The notes under the pieces are model-generated. The model searched no databases, was not told where the DNA came from, and saw nothing but the letters and a program-made list of their open reading frames with translations. Below are positions 1 to 6,914 of a stretch of 33,086 bases of DNA, one piece after another. The translations under genes were made by a program, and so were the position numbers. This stretch comes from Methylobacter sp. (GTDB lineage Bacteria > Pseudomonadota > Gammaproteobacteria > Methylococcales > Methylomonadaceae). Numbering within the stretch: position 1 is the stretch's first letter; each line of letters begins with the position of its first letter. The stretch spans positions 1 to 33,086 of the forward strand of contig JAUYMY010000016.1 in the NCBI GenBank assembly GCA_030699385.1, in the 5' to 3' direction.

Positions 1-41
1 CACCCGGCCGCGAACAGCGCACGATTGTTCGCGGCCGGGTG
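1..41. repeat. REP-like perfect inverted repeat at window edge
   Basis: Arms of 16 bases (1-16, CACCCGGCCGCGAACA, and 26-41) are exact reverse complements around a 9-base spacer. It is followed by GGCCGCTCCCACAA, a string common in bacterial REP elements. There is no T-run after it, so a terminator role is not supported. The element may extend beyond the left edge of the window. Confidence 0.6.
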
Positions 42-189
42 GCCGCTCCCACAACTTTTATTTATTGAGTTATTTGAAACCCCGGCAGGGTTTATGTTAC
101 CCGTGCTAAATAGTAACGTATTTTTTCATCACCCGGCCAGATAAACGCCGGTTTAATGCCCGTATTGTTATCATTATTAGGTTTTTTTA

Positions 190-849
190 ATGCTTAAATT
201 GGTTGATTTTTCTGCGGTTATATTCGACATGGACGGCTTGGTTTTAGACACCGAAAGCACTTACAGCATCGCGTGGCAACAGGCCGCCAGCGTGATGGGC
301 TACGCTTTTTCCGCTGAATTTTGCCTGTCGATGTCAGGCCTGCACTATCAGGATATAGAGCTAAAACTGCTGGACACTTGCGGTGGTGAATTTGATTTGC
401 AAGCCTTTAACCGGCTCAGTGGCGAGTGTTGGCGTGAACACGTAACGCGCCACGGCATCAACATAAAACACGGTTTTACCGACTTGATGAAACTGCTAAA
501 CCAGCAAAATGTGCCTTATTGTCTAGCGACCAACAGCCGGACGCTCAATGCCTTGGAATGTCTTGAACTGGCCGGGCTTAACGGTGTTTTTTCAACCATC
601 GTCACCCGCGATCATGTGCAGCGCGGCAAGCCGGAGCCGGATATTTTTTTACACGCGGCAACATTGCTGCAAGTCGACATCAACCGCTGCCTGGTGCTTG
701 AAGATTCCCATGCCGGCATCATTGCGGCCTCTAAAGCCGGCGCGGTTTCGGTGTTGATACCATCGACCGCCCAAGTTAATCCATTGACTATCGAATTATG
801 CGATCTGATGGTTGCTGATTTGGCGCAATTGGCGGGTGTTATTGGGTAG
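190..849 (+). CDS. HAD-superfamily hydrolase, beta-phosphoglucomutase-like phosphatase
   Basis: 219 residues, usual length for the HAD subfamily with a helical C1 cap. Motif I is DMDGLVLDTE (about residues 13-22), with the nucleophile Asp and the acid/base Asp two residues later. Motif II is the Ser/Thr of LATNSRT (about 114-119), motif III the Lys of RGKPEPDIF (about 146), and motif IV VLEDSHAGI (about 169-177). The family removes phosphate from small sugar phosphates or nucleotides in the cytoplasm; the substrate cannot be read from sequence. It stands alone on the + strand and converges on the exported-protein operon, sharing the hairpin at 880-903. The ribosome-binding site before the ATG is weak (AGG eight bases upstream). 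Confidence 0.9.
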   Translation: MLKLVDFSAVIFDMDGLVLDTESTYSIAWQQAASVMGYAFSAEFCLSMSGLHYQDIELKLLDTCGGEFDLQAFNRLSGECWREHVTRHGINIKHGFTDLMKLLNQQNVPYCLATNSRTLNALECLELAGLNGVFSTIVTRDHVQRGKPEPDIFLHAATLLQVDINRCLVLEDSHAGIIAASKAGAVSVLIPSTAQVNPLTIELCDLMVADLAQLAGVIG

Positions 850-869
850 TTGTGGCGCGTGGGATAATA

Positions 870-903
870 CAAAAAAGCTATCCAATCCCGTGAAGGATTG
901 GAT
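870..903 (-). terminator. Rho-independent terminator ending the exported-protein operon
   Basis: Nine-base arms ATCCAATCC (880-888) and GGATTGGAT (895-903) flank a 6-base loop. Read on the minus strand, the stem is followed by AGC and then six T. It lies 46 bases past the stop at 949, so it marks the end of the minus-strand operon. On the plus strand the following GGTTTATTTG is a poor U-tract. Confidence 0.8.
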
Positions 904-948
904 GGTTTATTTGAGTACGATGACCTAATCCGTTAACGTAATTAACGG

Positions 949-1554
949 TTATTTATTGATTGATAAAATAATTGCAGTGCCGGATGAAATCGATAATTGC
1001 GGGGTATTTATTTGATTAGTTTGGATATGGCTAATGCTGGAGTCTTGGTTTGTCATCGTCGATGCCTGAACATCAGTATAGCTATCTGCTCCACAACAGG
1101 CGACTGAACGGACTCGCCCAATAGCGATGTCAACATAGCGCGTACTAATTGCTTTGGTAAAAACAGACGTATAGGCATAAGCATCTTCATCTATAGCTAT
1201 CGCAGTGCCTTGAACGCTAACTGCGACTGTATCGGTATTAGAAATACTTAAGCCTTGAGTAACGGCCAGTATGTCACCCTGAGCAGTTGCCACTCCTTTC
1301 CCCCCGGTGACCAAATTTCCGGGCTTCGCTTTAGCATAAGTCATTACCTCGGTGTTTGTTTTGGCATAAGTTAGGCCGGTAGCGGCTGCATTAGTTATTG
1401 TCATTGATGAAATGGCGCCGGCGGTAACAGAATCCAGCATGGCCTCATTTAAAATTATTGGTGCTGCGGATTCGGATAGTGATGTGGGTGTTACGGCGTA
1501 TGCTGAGTTATTTGCAGTAATAAATGTAACCAAGATGAGCCAGATTATGCGCAT
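949..1554 (-). CDS. Exported protein with D-x-V-T-A-G pro-motif (fourth substrate-like protein)
   Basis: 201 residues, no family recognised. A Sec signal peptide occupies residues 1-20 (cleavage after AYA). Then comes a short pro-region ending in LNEAMLDSVTAG at residues 35-46, the same element found in the three small proteins at 3827, 4233 and 4651. The remaining ~155 residues are rich in Ala, Thr, Ser and Gly with alternating small and beta-branched residues, and end in an Asn/Gln/Ser-rich stretch (about 160-185), which would suit a beta-structured, possibly amyloid-like or surface protein. The start is supported by AGGGGT eight bases before the ATG. It is the last gene before the terminator, 57 bases after the barrel gene. 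The tail has two adjacent Cys (SVACCGAD). The role as a peptidase substrate is inferred from the shared motif. Confidence 0.75.
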   Translation of the reverse strand: MRIIWLILVTFITANNSAYAVTPTSLSESAAPIILNEAMLDSVTAGAISSMTITNAAATGLTYAKTNTEVMTYAKAKPGNLVTGGKGVATAQGDILAVTQGLSISNTDTVAVSVQGTAIAIDEDAYAYTSVFTKAISTRYVDIAIGRVRSVACCGADSYTDVQASTMTNQDSSISHIQTNQINTPQLSISSGTAIILSINK

Positions 1555-1611
1555 GATATTTTACCCCTTATAACGTTAAATTTTTCGATAGAATATTTCA
1601 AAGTAACTTTA

Positions 1612-2847
1612 TTATTTGTAAGGCAAGTCAAATCTAAATGGAATGGTTATATTAATAAAATAATCAGGTGACGATTCGGTTAATCCAATGCCGCCCAAAA
1701 TAGAAAAGAATAAGTTACGGCCAATAGTAGATGAAGCACCTATAGTAAAATAACTTGAAAGGTTATCGCTGCCTTGGATATTGGCATTGTTGATTTTGGT
1801 TTCGAACGCGTAGGTTTGTTGCAGTCCAATACTTAACGAGGTCTGCGGACTTGCGGCCAATGTGGCGCCAACTGATAAACTCAGTTGATCACCGGGTTCA
1901 ATGCTGTCTTTCTCCAAGGTTTTTTGGTAGCCGATTCTTCCGGTAAAGGCAAGCGGATCCTGACGTTTTAGTGCAGTCATTGACGCGCTAAAACTATTAA
2001 ATCCACCGCCCATTGCAACATTATTGTTGGTAACGCTTCCACTTGGCGTATTCCAGGTTAGTCTGGCGACCAAATCAGGAATCCAATCGCTTTCATGTAT
2101 CACAGTTTTAGCGAGTCCAACACTGATGTCGCCGAGGGCGTTGCCGGTATTGCTGGTTTCTTTGGCGCCATAATCATCAAGCATAACCACCGATTGATTA
2201 ATAACCTGATAAGGAATTCGAACTTCCGCCTGCGATTCGAAAGGCAGGCCCACTAAAAAATTTGCCCCCATATCAAATTCGTTCCGGCGAATAGTTGCGT
2301 TTGCTGTTTGTAAGTTGTTGTTGCTGGCGAAAAGAAATGGCTGTTTTGCTTCTTGCCTTAAATAAGTGGCATAAGGTTGAATTTCTGCTTGGCCAAAAGG
2401 TAATAGCAACGCCCCTGTTTGTACTAAAGTGCGCTCTAATGCGCGTTGAGCAGCGTCTTCATCGACTTCAAAACTACCGGCTCCGGGTTTGCCCGGCGCT
2501 GCCGGTGTTGATTTTTTCTGGGGCGGCGGTTGGCTAATATGCTGAGTCGTGGTGATTTTTTCACTTGGGCTTGGTGCGGCAACAGCCCCGGTATTCGTTG
2601 TTTTACTGAGTTGTGCCTGGGTTGCATTATGGCCTTCCAATTGCTGCACCCTATGCTGGAGGTCAGCGATTAGCTTATCGCGTTCATCAAGTTTTTGCAT
2701 AAAGTGATTCTCTGTTATCTTGTCTGGCCCTTGAACTGAGGCGCAACTAGACATAACGATGCCTGTACCTAACATCAATATAAATCTGGGTGATGTTTTC
2801 CAGGGGGCAATAGGATATTTTATGGCATTCATTTTATTTATTATCAT
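1612..2847 (-). CDS. Outer-membrane beta-barrel with N-terminal coiled coil, FapF-like secretion pore candidate
   Basis: 411 residues. A hydrophobic segment ends in VMSSC (Cys35), an acceptable lipobox. It is followed by a predicted coiled coil (about 45-75, heptad-like KLDERDKLIADLQHRVQQLE), a Pro/Lys/Ala-rich linker (about 90-122), a helix rich in acidic residues and Ala (127-143), and a C-terminal beta-barrel with alternating polar/apolar strands (about 145-411). This order (coiled coil, plug-like helix, barrel) resembles FapF, the trimeric pore that exports Pseudomonas Fap amyloid; the barrel also recalls the 'MetA-pathway of phenol degradation' barrel family. The start overlaps the preceding gene's end: AGGTGA, which contains part of the peptidase stop codon, serves as ribosome-binding site, so the two are probably translationally coupled. 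A lipidated form would be a departure from FapF. It could alternatively be a general porin-like channel. Confidence 0.7.
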   Translation of the reverse strand: MIINKMNAIKYPIAPWKTSPRFILMLGTGIVMSSCASVQGPDKITENHFMQKLDERDKLIADLQHRVQQLEGHNATQAQLSKTTNTGAVAAPSPSEKITTTQHISQPPPQKKSTPAAPGKPGAGSFEVDEDAAQRALERTLVQTGALLLPFGQAEIQPYATYLRQEAKQPFLFASNNNLQTANATIRRNEFDMGANFLVGLPFESQAEVRIPYQVINQSVVMLDDYGAKETSNTGNALGDISVGLAKTVIHESDWIPDLVARLTWNTPSGSVTNNNVAMGGGFNSFSASMTALKRQDPLAFTGRIGYQKTLEKDSIEPGDQLSLSVGATLAASPQTSLSIGLQQTYAFETKINNANIQGSDNLSSYFTIGASSTIGRNLFFSILGGIGLTESSPDYFINITIPFRFDLPYK

Positions 2848-2854
2848 AATTCAC

Positions 2855-3616
2855 CTATCGAATCATAACGAAGTCACCGGTGTTTGGCGCTAAGCGATTA
2901 AGCGGTTCAACGCCATCAAGCCGGGAGATGACAAAGCCGACTTTGCCTATTTGCGGAAAGTCGATTCTTATTTTTTCAAACAGTTCAGTCAGCATGGTTC
3001 GATTGCCCCATGCGGGGTCTGCCAGCAATACTCGGTTGCCGAGCATACCGCGAAAAATAACAAAATGGTTGTAACCATGGATGTTAACAGGAACGATGAT
3101 GGGCGCCTTTTTGATAAGGTCATCAAAGTTTAATTTGCCGTAACCAATGCCTTTATAACCACGGGTATCCACATAACGTTTAAGATCCAACAAGGAAAAA
3201 CCCTGTCTAAGGGTTACCAAACCTGGAAATTTAATATATTCAGATCGACTCATTAGGGTATTTGCCACCTCTTTTTCTGTTACTAAGTCATTATGCTGGT
3301 AATTAAGTAATGTGGTTAATGCCGCTGCTCCGCAGCTTAGATCCCATTGTTGCACCACGACATTTTCTCGGCGCATTTCAAAAAGCGATTTAACTGAACG
3401 TGTTTCCGCGAAGCTCGAAAAACTGAGTGCCAGCAATGCCAATAGGCATGGGCACTTGATTGCTGCACCTGACCAACGCCATTGATGTATGATTTTTATC
3501 TGGTTGCCTATATAAGTGGCTATAGAATCAATTAATTTTGGGCGCAATCGCTTCAATGTCGGCATGATAGGTAATGTGGGCGAACACTTATTTGGTTTAC
3601 ACGCATATAGAATCAT
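2855..3616 (-). CDS. Standalone exported C39-family (double-glycine-type) peptidase, FapD-like
   Basis: 253 residues from the chosen start. Catalytic residues of family C39 are visible: Cys95 in WDLSCGAAAL with the oxyanion Gln six residues earlier (QQWDLSC), His184 in GYNHFVIFRG, and Asp200 in LLADPAWG. No ABC-transporter or membrane domain follows, unlike bacteriocin exporters. Residues about 52-70 are a hydrophobic export segment (CPCLLALLALSFSSFA), so the enzyme should act in the periplasm. The open frame extends to a TTG at 3646, but GGAG six bases before the ATG at 3616 favours this start. Even so the stretch ahead of the hydrophobic segment is unusually long (about 50 residues), suggesting a signal anchor or a missed start. 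It lies between three small proteins bearing a double-glycine-like motif and the barrel gene, suggesting it trims these substrates, as FapD acts in the Fap system. Confidence 0.85.
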   Translation of the reverse strand: MILYACKPNKCSPTLPIMPTLKRLRPKLIDSIATYIGNQIKIIHQWRWSGAAIKCPCLLALLALSFSSFAETRSVKSLFEMRRENVVVQQWDLSCGAAALTTLLNYQHNDLVTEKEVANTLMSRSEYIKFPGLVTLRQGFSLLDLKRYVDTRGYKGIGYGKLNFDDLIKKAPIIVPVNIHGYNHFVIFRGMLGNRVLLADPAWGNRTMLTELFEKIRIDFPQIGKVGFVISRLDGVEPLNRLAPNTGDFVMIR

Positions 3617-3675
3617 TCTCATCTCCGCTGACAAATGGATGACCAATTCTGAGTGTTCTACTGGCCGTTATTTTT

Positions 3676-3719
3676 AGCGTTTCCTTTTTCAATGTTTTTT
3701 CATTGAAAAAGGAAACGCT
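3676..3719 (-). promoter_or_regulatory. Perfect 19-bp hairpin between substrate genes and peptidase gene
   Basis: AGCGTTTCCTTTTTCAATG (3676-3694) pairs exactly with 3701-3719 around a 6-base loop. On the minus (coding) strand it is followed by AAAAATAAC, not a U-tract, so it is not a standard terminator. Position between the last small exported protein (stop at 3827) and the peptidase (start 3616) suits an mRNA-stabilising or attenuating element that would keep substrate transcript above peptidase/pore transcript. This role is inferred. Confidence 0.6.
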
Positions 3720-3826
3720 CTGCACTATCATTTAGCACAGAGCGTAACCTAACAGTCGTGCTCTATTAAGCGGGACTTGCTCCTCATTCTTTCACGGAAA
3801 GGGGCATTTCCTGCTTTTTCTTCAAT

Positions 3827-4171
3827 TTAAAATAATGAAGATGCTGCACTTGCGGCGCTTGCGGCAAAGGCACCATTAACTACACCATTGTCTGGATGAT
3901 AAGTGGAATAGGCAAGCGCTCCACTAGCTCCATATGAAGAAACATATCCAAGTGTAGGCTGTACATCAACACCGGTTTCTGAACCGGTTTGACCCAGTAA
4001 ATTAGCAATCGCCTCCGCACCGGCAAGTGAAATCGCTACGCCTGAGAACACATACGCACCGGCACTGACATTATCCATTTCAGCAGCTGATAAAGTCACA
4101 GGTTCTGCACTTACGCCACCTGCAATTGCCAATAGTGAAGCACCCGCTAATACACAAGTTATTTTTTTCAT
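3827..4171 (-). CDS. Small exported protein with M-D-x-V-S-A-G pro-motif (third substrate-like protein)
   Basis: 114 residues, no family recognised. Signal peptide 1-22 (cleavage after VSA), then EPVTLSAAEMDNVSAG ending at residue 38. The predicted mature part (about 76 residues) is Ala/Ser/Gly-rich with few charges and ends in Ala-Ser repeats (AASAASAASSLF). GGAGA seven bases before the ATG supports the start. Its leader is almost the same as that of the gene at 4233, so the two are probably paralogues with diverged mature parts. The low complexity and lack of Cys in the mature part suit a fibre subunit or surface protein; this is inference. Confidence 0.8.
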   Translation of the reverse strand: MKKITCVLAGASLLAIAGGVSAEPVTLSAAEMDNVSAGAYVFSGVAISLAGAEAIANLLGQTGSETGVDVQPTLGYVSSYGASGALAYSTYHPDNGVVNGAFAASAASAASSLF

Positions 4172-4232
4172 TTTATATTCTCCAAATTATTAAATATCAT
4201 TCGTTACAATTAAACTGTATTTGAATGAGTCG

Positions 4233-4517
4233 TTAGAACGCAAAACCTTCTGATGAAGACGATGACACCGTCCAGTCTTGAGTGATCTGCCCACCTTGAG
4301 CTGGCAATATCCCAAGAATAGTAACCGAGGTAGTCGCTGCGTTAAGTGTTCCTGCACTAAACAAACCGAATGCACTACCGAATGCTGTAGCGACTGCATT
4401 GCCCCCGGCGGTAACGTTATCCATTTGTGTTTCGGTTAATGCTACTGGTTCAGCTGCAAACGCTGAACCCATACCAATAACAAGCGCACTCGCAACAATT
4501 GTTTTCATGATTTTCAT
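4233..4517 (-). CDS. Small exported protein with M-D-x-V-T-A-G-G pro-motif (second substrate-like protein)
   Basis: 94 residues from the ATG at 4517. The frame opens at 4532, but GAGGA eight bases before 4517 lies inside that longer version and fixes the shorter start. Signal peptide about 1-22 (AFAA), then EPVALTETQMDNVTAGG ending at residue 39: this copy has a true Ala-Gly-Gly. The remaining ~56 residues are Gly/Ala/Ser/Thr-rich and hydrophobic and end with SSSSSEGFAF. It is one of three consecutive small genes ahead of the C39 peptidase. Processing after the motif would release a peptide of bacteriocin-like size, so an antimicrobial peptide is an alternative to a fibre subunit. Confidence 0.8.
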   Translation of the reverse strand: MKIMKTIVASALVIGMGSAFAAEPVALTETQMDNVTAGGNAVATAFGSAFGLFSAGTLNAATTSVTILGILPAQGGQITQDWTVSSSSSEGFAF

Positions 4518-4650
4518 AGTAAAATTCCTCATTAAGTGACTAATAAATATCTTAAGCTGTAAAAAGCTTAAGAGGCCTTTAGCTCGTTTCTTTTATACTG
4601 CAAAGAAACGTTCTAAATCTTTGTTATCGAACCAGTTCGATAATTTAATT

Positions 4651-5103
4651 TTAGTTGACTGTCGTAAACGGATTGAGAGTCGGTACACTAATAGCAATAA
4701 CAGTACTTGCGTTTATCTCGCCAAGTTGCCCTGACATATAGGCATTATGCTGCTGAGAATAGGTATTGGGACCGGAAAGGTCTGTTGTGGGGTTTACATA
4801 AGTGGTTGTTGTGGCGCCTGGCCCCACAGCAACGGCCTGGGTTTGTCCGCCCGCTACAGCAGCTCCGCTTGGGAGCCCTGAATTTCCATTACTGGATGTT
4901 TGTGTTGTCGATACGACACCGACTCTGGTAAAAGCAAGATAATTAGAAAAAGCTATTGCTTCGGCATCTACATTGGAGCTTAATCCGGCAGTTACCTGAT
5001 CCATTTGATTAGATGAAAGTAATAGCGGATTTGATTCAGCCATTGCAACTGATAAGCTCATGCAGGCAGGCAATACTACTATATAAGTAATTTTCTTTAT
5101 CAT
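4651..5103 (-). CDS. Exported protein with M-D-x-V-T-A-G pro-motif (first substrate-like protein)
   Basis: 150 residues, no family recognised. Signal peptide 1-22 (AMA cleavage), then SNPLLLSSNQMDQVTAG ending at residue 40. The mature part is rich in Ser, Thr, Gly, Asn and Gln with almost no charge and no Cys, and has a central TTTTYVNPTTDL stretch. AGAGGT seven bases before the ATG supports the start. It is the first gene after the 468-base upstream region with the candidate promoter at 5177-5205. In a Fap-like reading it would be one of the fibre or chaperone proteins, but no Fap-type imperfect repeats are visible. Confidence 0.8.
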   Translation of the reverse strand: MIKKITYIVVLPACMSLSVAMAESNPLLLSSNQMDQVTAGLSSNVDAEAIAFSNYLAFTRVGVVSTTQTSSNGNSGLPSGAAVAGGQTQAVAVGPGATTTTYVNPTTDLSGPNTYSQQHNAYMSGQLGEINASTVIAISVPTLNPFTTVN

Positions 5104-5176
5104 TAGGGATACCTCTTAATTGTTAATATACTGAATATATTTAATCTTGTTAACTACTAATGCGTCATTGCTGGCT

Positions 5177-5205
5177 ATTATTTAACTGGTTTATATAGGT
5201 GTAAA
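5177..5205 (-). promoter_or_regulatory. Candidate sigma-70 promoter for the exported-protein operon
   Basis: On the minus strand, TTTACA (5205-5200; 5 of 6 to TTGACA) is followed by a 17-base spacer and AATAAT (5182-5177; 5 of 6 to TATAAT). Transcription would start near 5170, leaving an untranslated leader of about 67 bases before the ATG at 5103. Confidence 0.5.
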
Positions 5206-5221
5206 CGCTACGAGATAAAAC

Positions 5222-5242
5222 TATCTATTTAGATAAATTATC
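5222..5242. promoter_or_regulatory. Short dyads just upstream of the candidate -35 box
   Basis: TATCTA-TT-TAGATA (5222-5235) overlaps GATAA-A-TTATC (5232-5242). The first is centred about 58 bases before the predicted transcription start, a common site for a LuxR/NarL-type activator dimer. A regulator gene of that type is next door. Such short AT-rich dyads can arise by chance. Confidence 0.35.
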
Positions 5243-5290
5243 AATAACGTGGTTGTATTGTTAGCCTGTTTTTAAGTTATTATTATTATT

Positions 5291-5318
5291 AGTATGATTA
5301 CTTATAAGTAATCATACT
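5291..5318. promoter_or_regulatory. Perfect 28-bp palindrome, candidate operator
   Basis: AGTATGATTACTTA is followed directly by its exact reverse complement, with no spacer. It lies about 135 bases upstream of the predicted start of the exported-protein operon and 250 bases past the regulator's stop. No U-tract follows on either strand, so an operator or upstream activating site is more likely than a terminator. Confidence 0.5.
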
Positions 5319-5571
5319 GACTCGCTATTCCTAAATGTTTATGATTTTTTTCCGCTTCTTTTCAATTGTATTTCGCAGTTGAACCCGCCAAACAATGATC
5401 TGTTTGAAAACTGTGCTGTTATTGTTTCAATATTTCGTTATAACCACTATTCCCCAAATGGGTACGGAGTGGAATGTTAAGCAAGCCAAAACTCATCCCA
5501 TCTTGCTACCGGTTCACGGCGCTCTTGATGTTGCTTGGTTTAATCAGGCTTACTAAAAATGGGGCGATCGG

Positions 5572-6750
5572 CTAATCGGCAGAAAACCGCTGTAGACCGC
5601 CATTCGCGATTGAATGGCTGTAAATTGACGCCAATTGGCTGCGGCTGCGCACGGTGGATTTCTCGAAGATGCTTTTGAGATGCTTTTTGATGGTTTCTGG
5701 GCTGACTTCAAGTTCTTTGGCAATCTGCTTGTTGGTCAAGCCCTGCGCGACCCGCTCGGTGATACTCAGTTCGCGTTGCGTTAGTAAGGAGGTGCTAATC
5801 AGATCCGGCGCATCAATATCGGGATGTCTGGCCAGCGTTGGGCTTTGCTGGGAAAAATGCGCCATGATTTGGCCCATCAGTAAATGCGGCAGCCACAGCT
5901 CGCCTTGATGTACGGTTTGAATGGCTTTTGTGTACAGTTCGCGGCTGGCATTGGTCGGTATCACGCCGGATACGCCGTATTCAACTATTTCTTTGATTAA
6001 ATCCGGCACGACTTCATCGTAAAGCAGGATGATTTTTACCCGGGTATCGCTTTGTCTGATTCGATGCAGCCATTCGCCAATGTCGGGCTGGGTTAGCAGG
6101 CTGTCGACCAGTAGCAGCGCGGGCTGTAGTTGCTGCAATTTGGCGCCAATCAGGTCTAGGCGGTTAAAACAATGGGCGGTGTTCATGTCGCTAAAATGCG
6201 CCAATAATGCGCCCATCTGCGGTTCTCGTTGCGAAACAATAGCTAGGGGAAGGTCGGCGGTCATGATATTGGCGCTACTGATTAAAGGTTTTGACTGACG
6301 CCGCTCAGTATTTTGCCGGCCTTTTGCGGCTGTTATTGCACCGTTTGCTGAACCTGGCTGGCGGTATAGCTGTATTTGATAGTTAAGCGGGGGCGGCGCG
6401 TTTTCGGGAAACTGTTTTGCGAGGTCAATCCATGCGCCATCGGCCGGACTTTCCAAGTTAGTGTTGTCGTTGATACAGATAACCGGTGTGTCTAAAACGC
6501 TAGAGCTCCGTAGATGCTCGCTGATTTCGGCGCATACGGCCGGGCAGTTGACGGCGATAATCAGGGCTAAATGCTCAGACAGTAGCTTGTCGAGCGTTGA
6601 AAAAAATGGCAGGTTGACGGTCTTGTAACCTTTTTCGGCGAGCTGTTGGCTCAGTTGAGTGGTTTGTGCCGGATTTTCGGAGATGATTAACACGCCGTCC
6701 TGAGTGTCGGCGTGGTCTAGCGGTAATGGGGCATCAGGTGTCAAGATCAT
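5572..6750 (-). CDS. LuxR/NarL-type transcriptional regulator with two degenerate receiver-like domains
   Basis: 392 residues. Residues about 18-95 look like a receiver fold (VLIISENPAQ, LALIIAVNC, TPVICINDN) with no clear acceptor Asp. Residues about 165-290 form a second receiver-like domain with a possible acceptor Asp216 (LLLVDSLL), but the conserved Lys site reads GVIPTNAS, so Lys is missing; phosphorylation may not be the signal. A LuxR helix-turn-helix follows (about 320-380: LLTQRELSITERVAQGLTNKQIAKELEVSPETIKKHLKSIF, shown here as two joined helical segments of the family). GGAGT eight bases before the ATG supports the start. It precedes the exported-protein operon on the same strand, so it is the obvious candidate regulator, analogous to CsgD for curli. 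No partner kinase is adjacent. Confidence 0.85.
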   Translation of the reverse strand: MILTPDAPLPLDHADTQDGVLIISENPAQTTQLSQQLAEKGYKTVNLPFFSTLDKLLSEHLALIIAVNCPAVCAEISEHLRSSSVLDTPVICINDNTNLESPADGAWIDLAKQFPENAPPPLNYQIQLYRQPGSANGAITAAKGRQNTERRQSKPLISSANIMTADLPLAIVSQREPQMGALLAHFSDMNTAHCFNRLDLIGAKLQQLQPALLLVDSLLTQPDIGEWLHRIRQSDTRVKIILLYDEVVPDLIKEIVEYGVSGVIPTNASRELYTKAIQTVHQGELWLPHLLMGQIMAHFSQQSPTLARHPDIDAPDLISTSLLTQRELSITERVAQGLTNKQIAKELEVSPETIKKHLKSIFEKSTVRSRSQLASIYSHSIANGGLQRFSAD

Positions 6751-6914
6751 AACAGGGCACTCCTTGGTATCCAGAAATCATCTAAAAATCGTGAGGGGCT
6801 TGGTTTGTCTGATGACCAAAGGTCGGTTTCTTTGGGCGCAATGCCGGTGTTGCAGCAGCATCCAGTCTTGGTATTTTTACCCGAATCGCTACATAGCGGA
6901 ATAGGTGGCAATGC

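Larger units (their letters stand above)
5104..5571. other. AT-rich regulatory region between the LuxR gene and the exported-protein operon
   Basis: No coding frame is convincing in these 468 bases. The region holds a candidate sigma-70 promoter (5177-5205), overlapping short dyads just upstream (5222-5242) and a perfect 28-base palindrome (5291-5318), all placed to control the minus-strand operon starting at 5103. No hairpin plus U-tract follows the regulator stop at 5572, so some read-through from the regulator into the operon is possible. Confidence 0.6.

Noticed and set aside
3676..3719. Rho-independent terminator
   Set aside because: The stem is strong but A-rich sequence, not a U-tract, follows it on the coding strand.
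4190..4399. 69-residue minus-strand frame overlapping the small exported gene at 4233
   Set aside because: It is out of frame inside that gene, and has no signal peptide or ribosome-binding site.
949..5103. Plain ABC-exported bacteriocins
   Set aside because: All four proteins have Sec signal peptides ahead of the motif and no ABC exporter is present; a bacteriocin role is left only as an alternative for the 94-residue protein.
5291..5318. Terminator of the LuxR-type gene
   Set aside because: No U-tract on either strand, and the stop lies 250 bases away.
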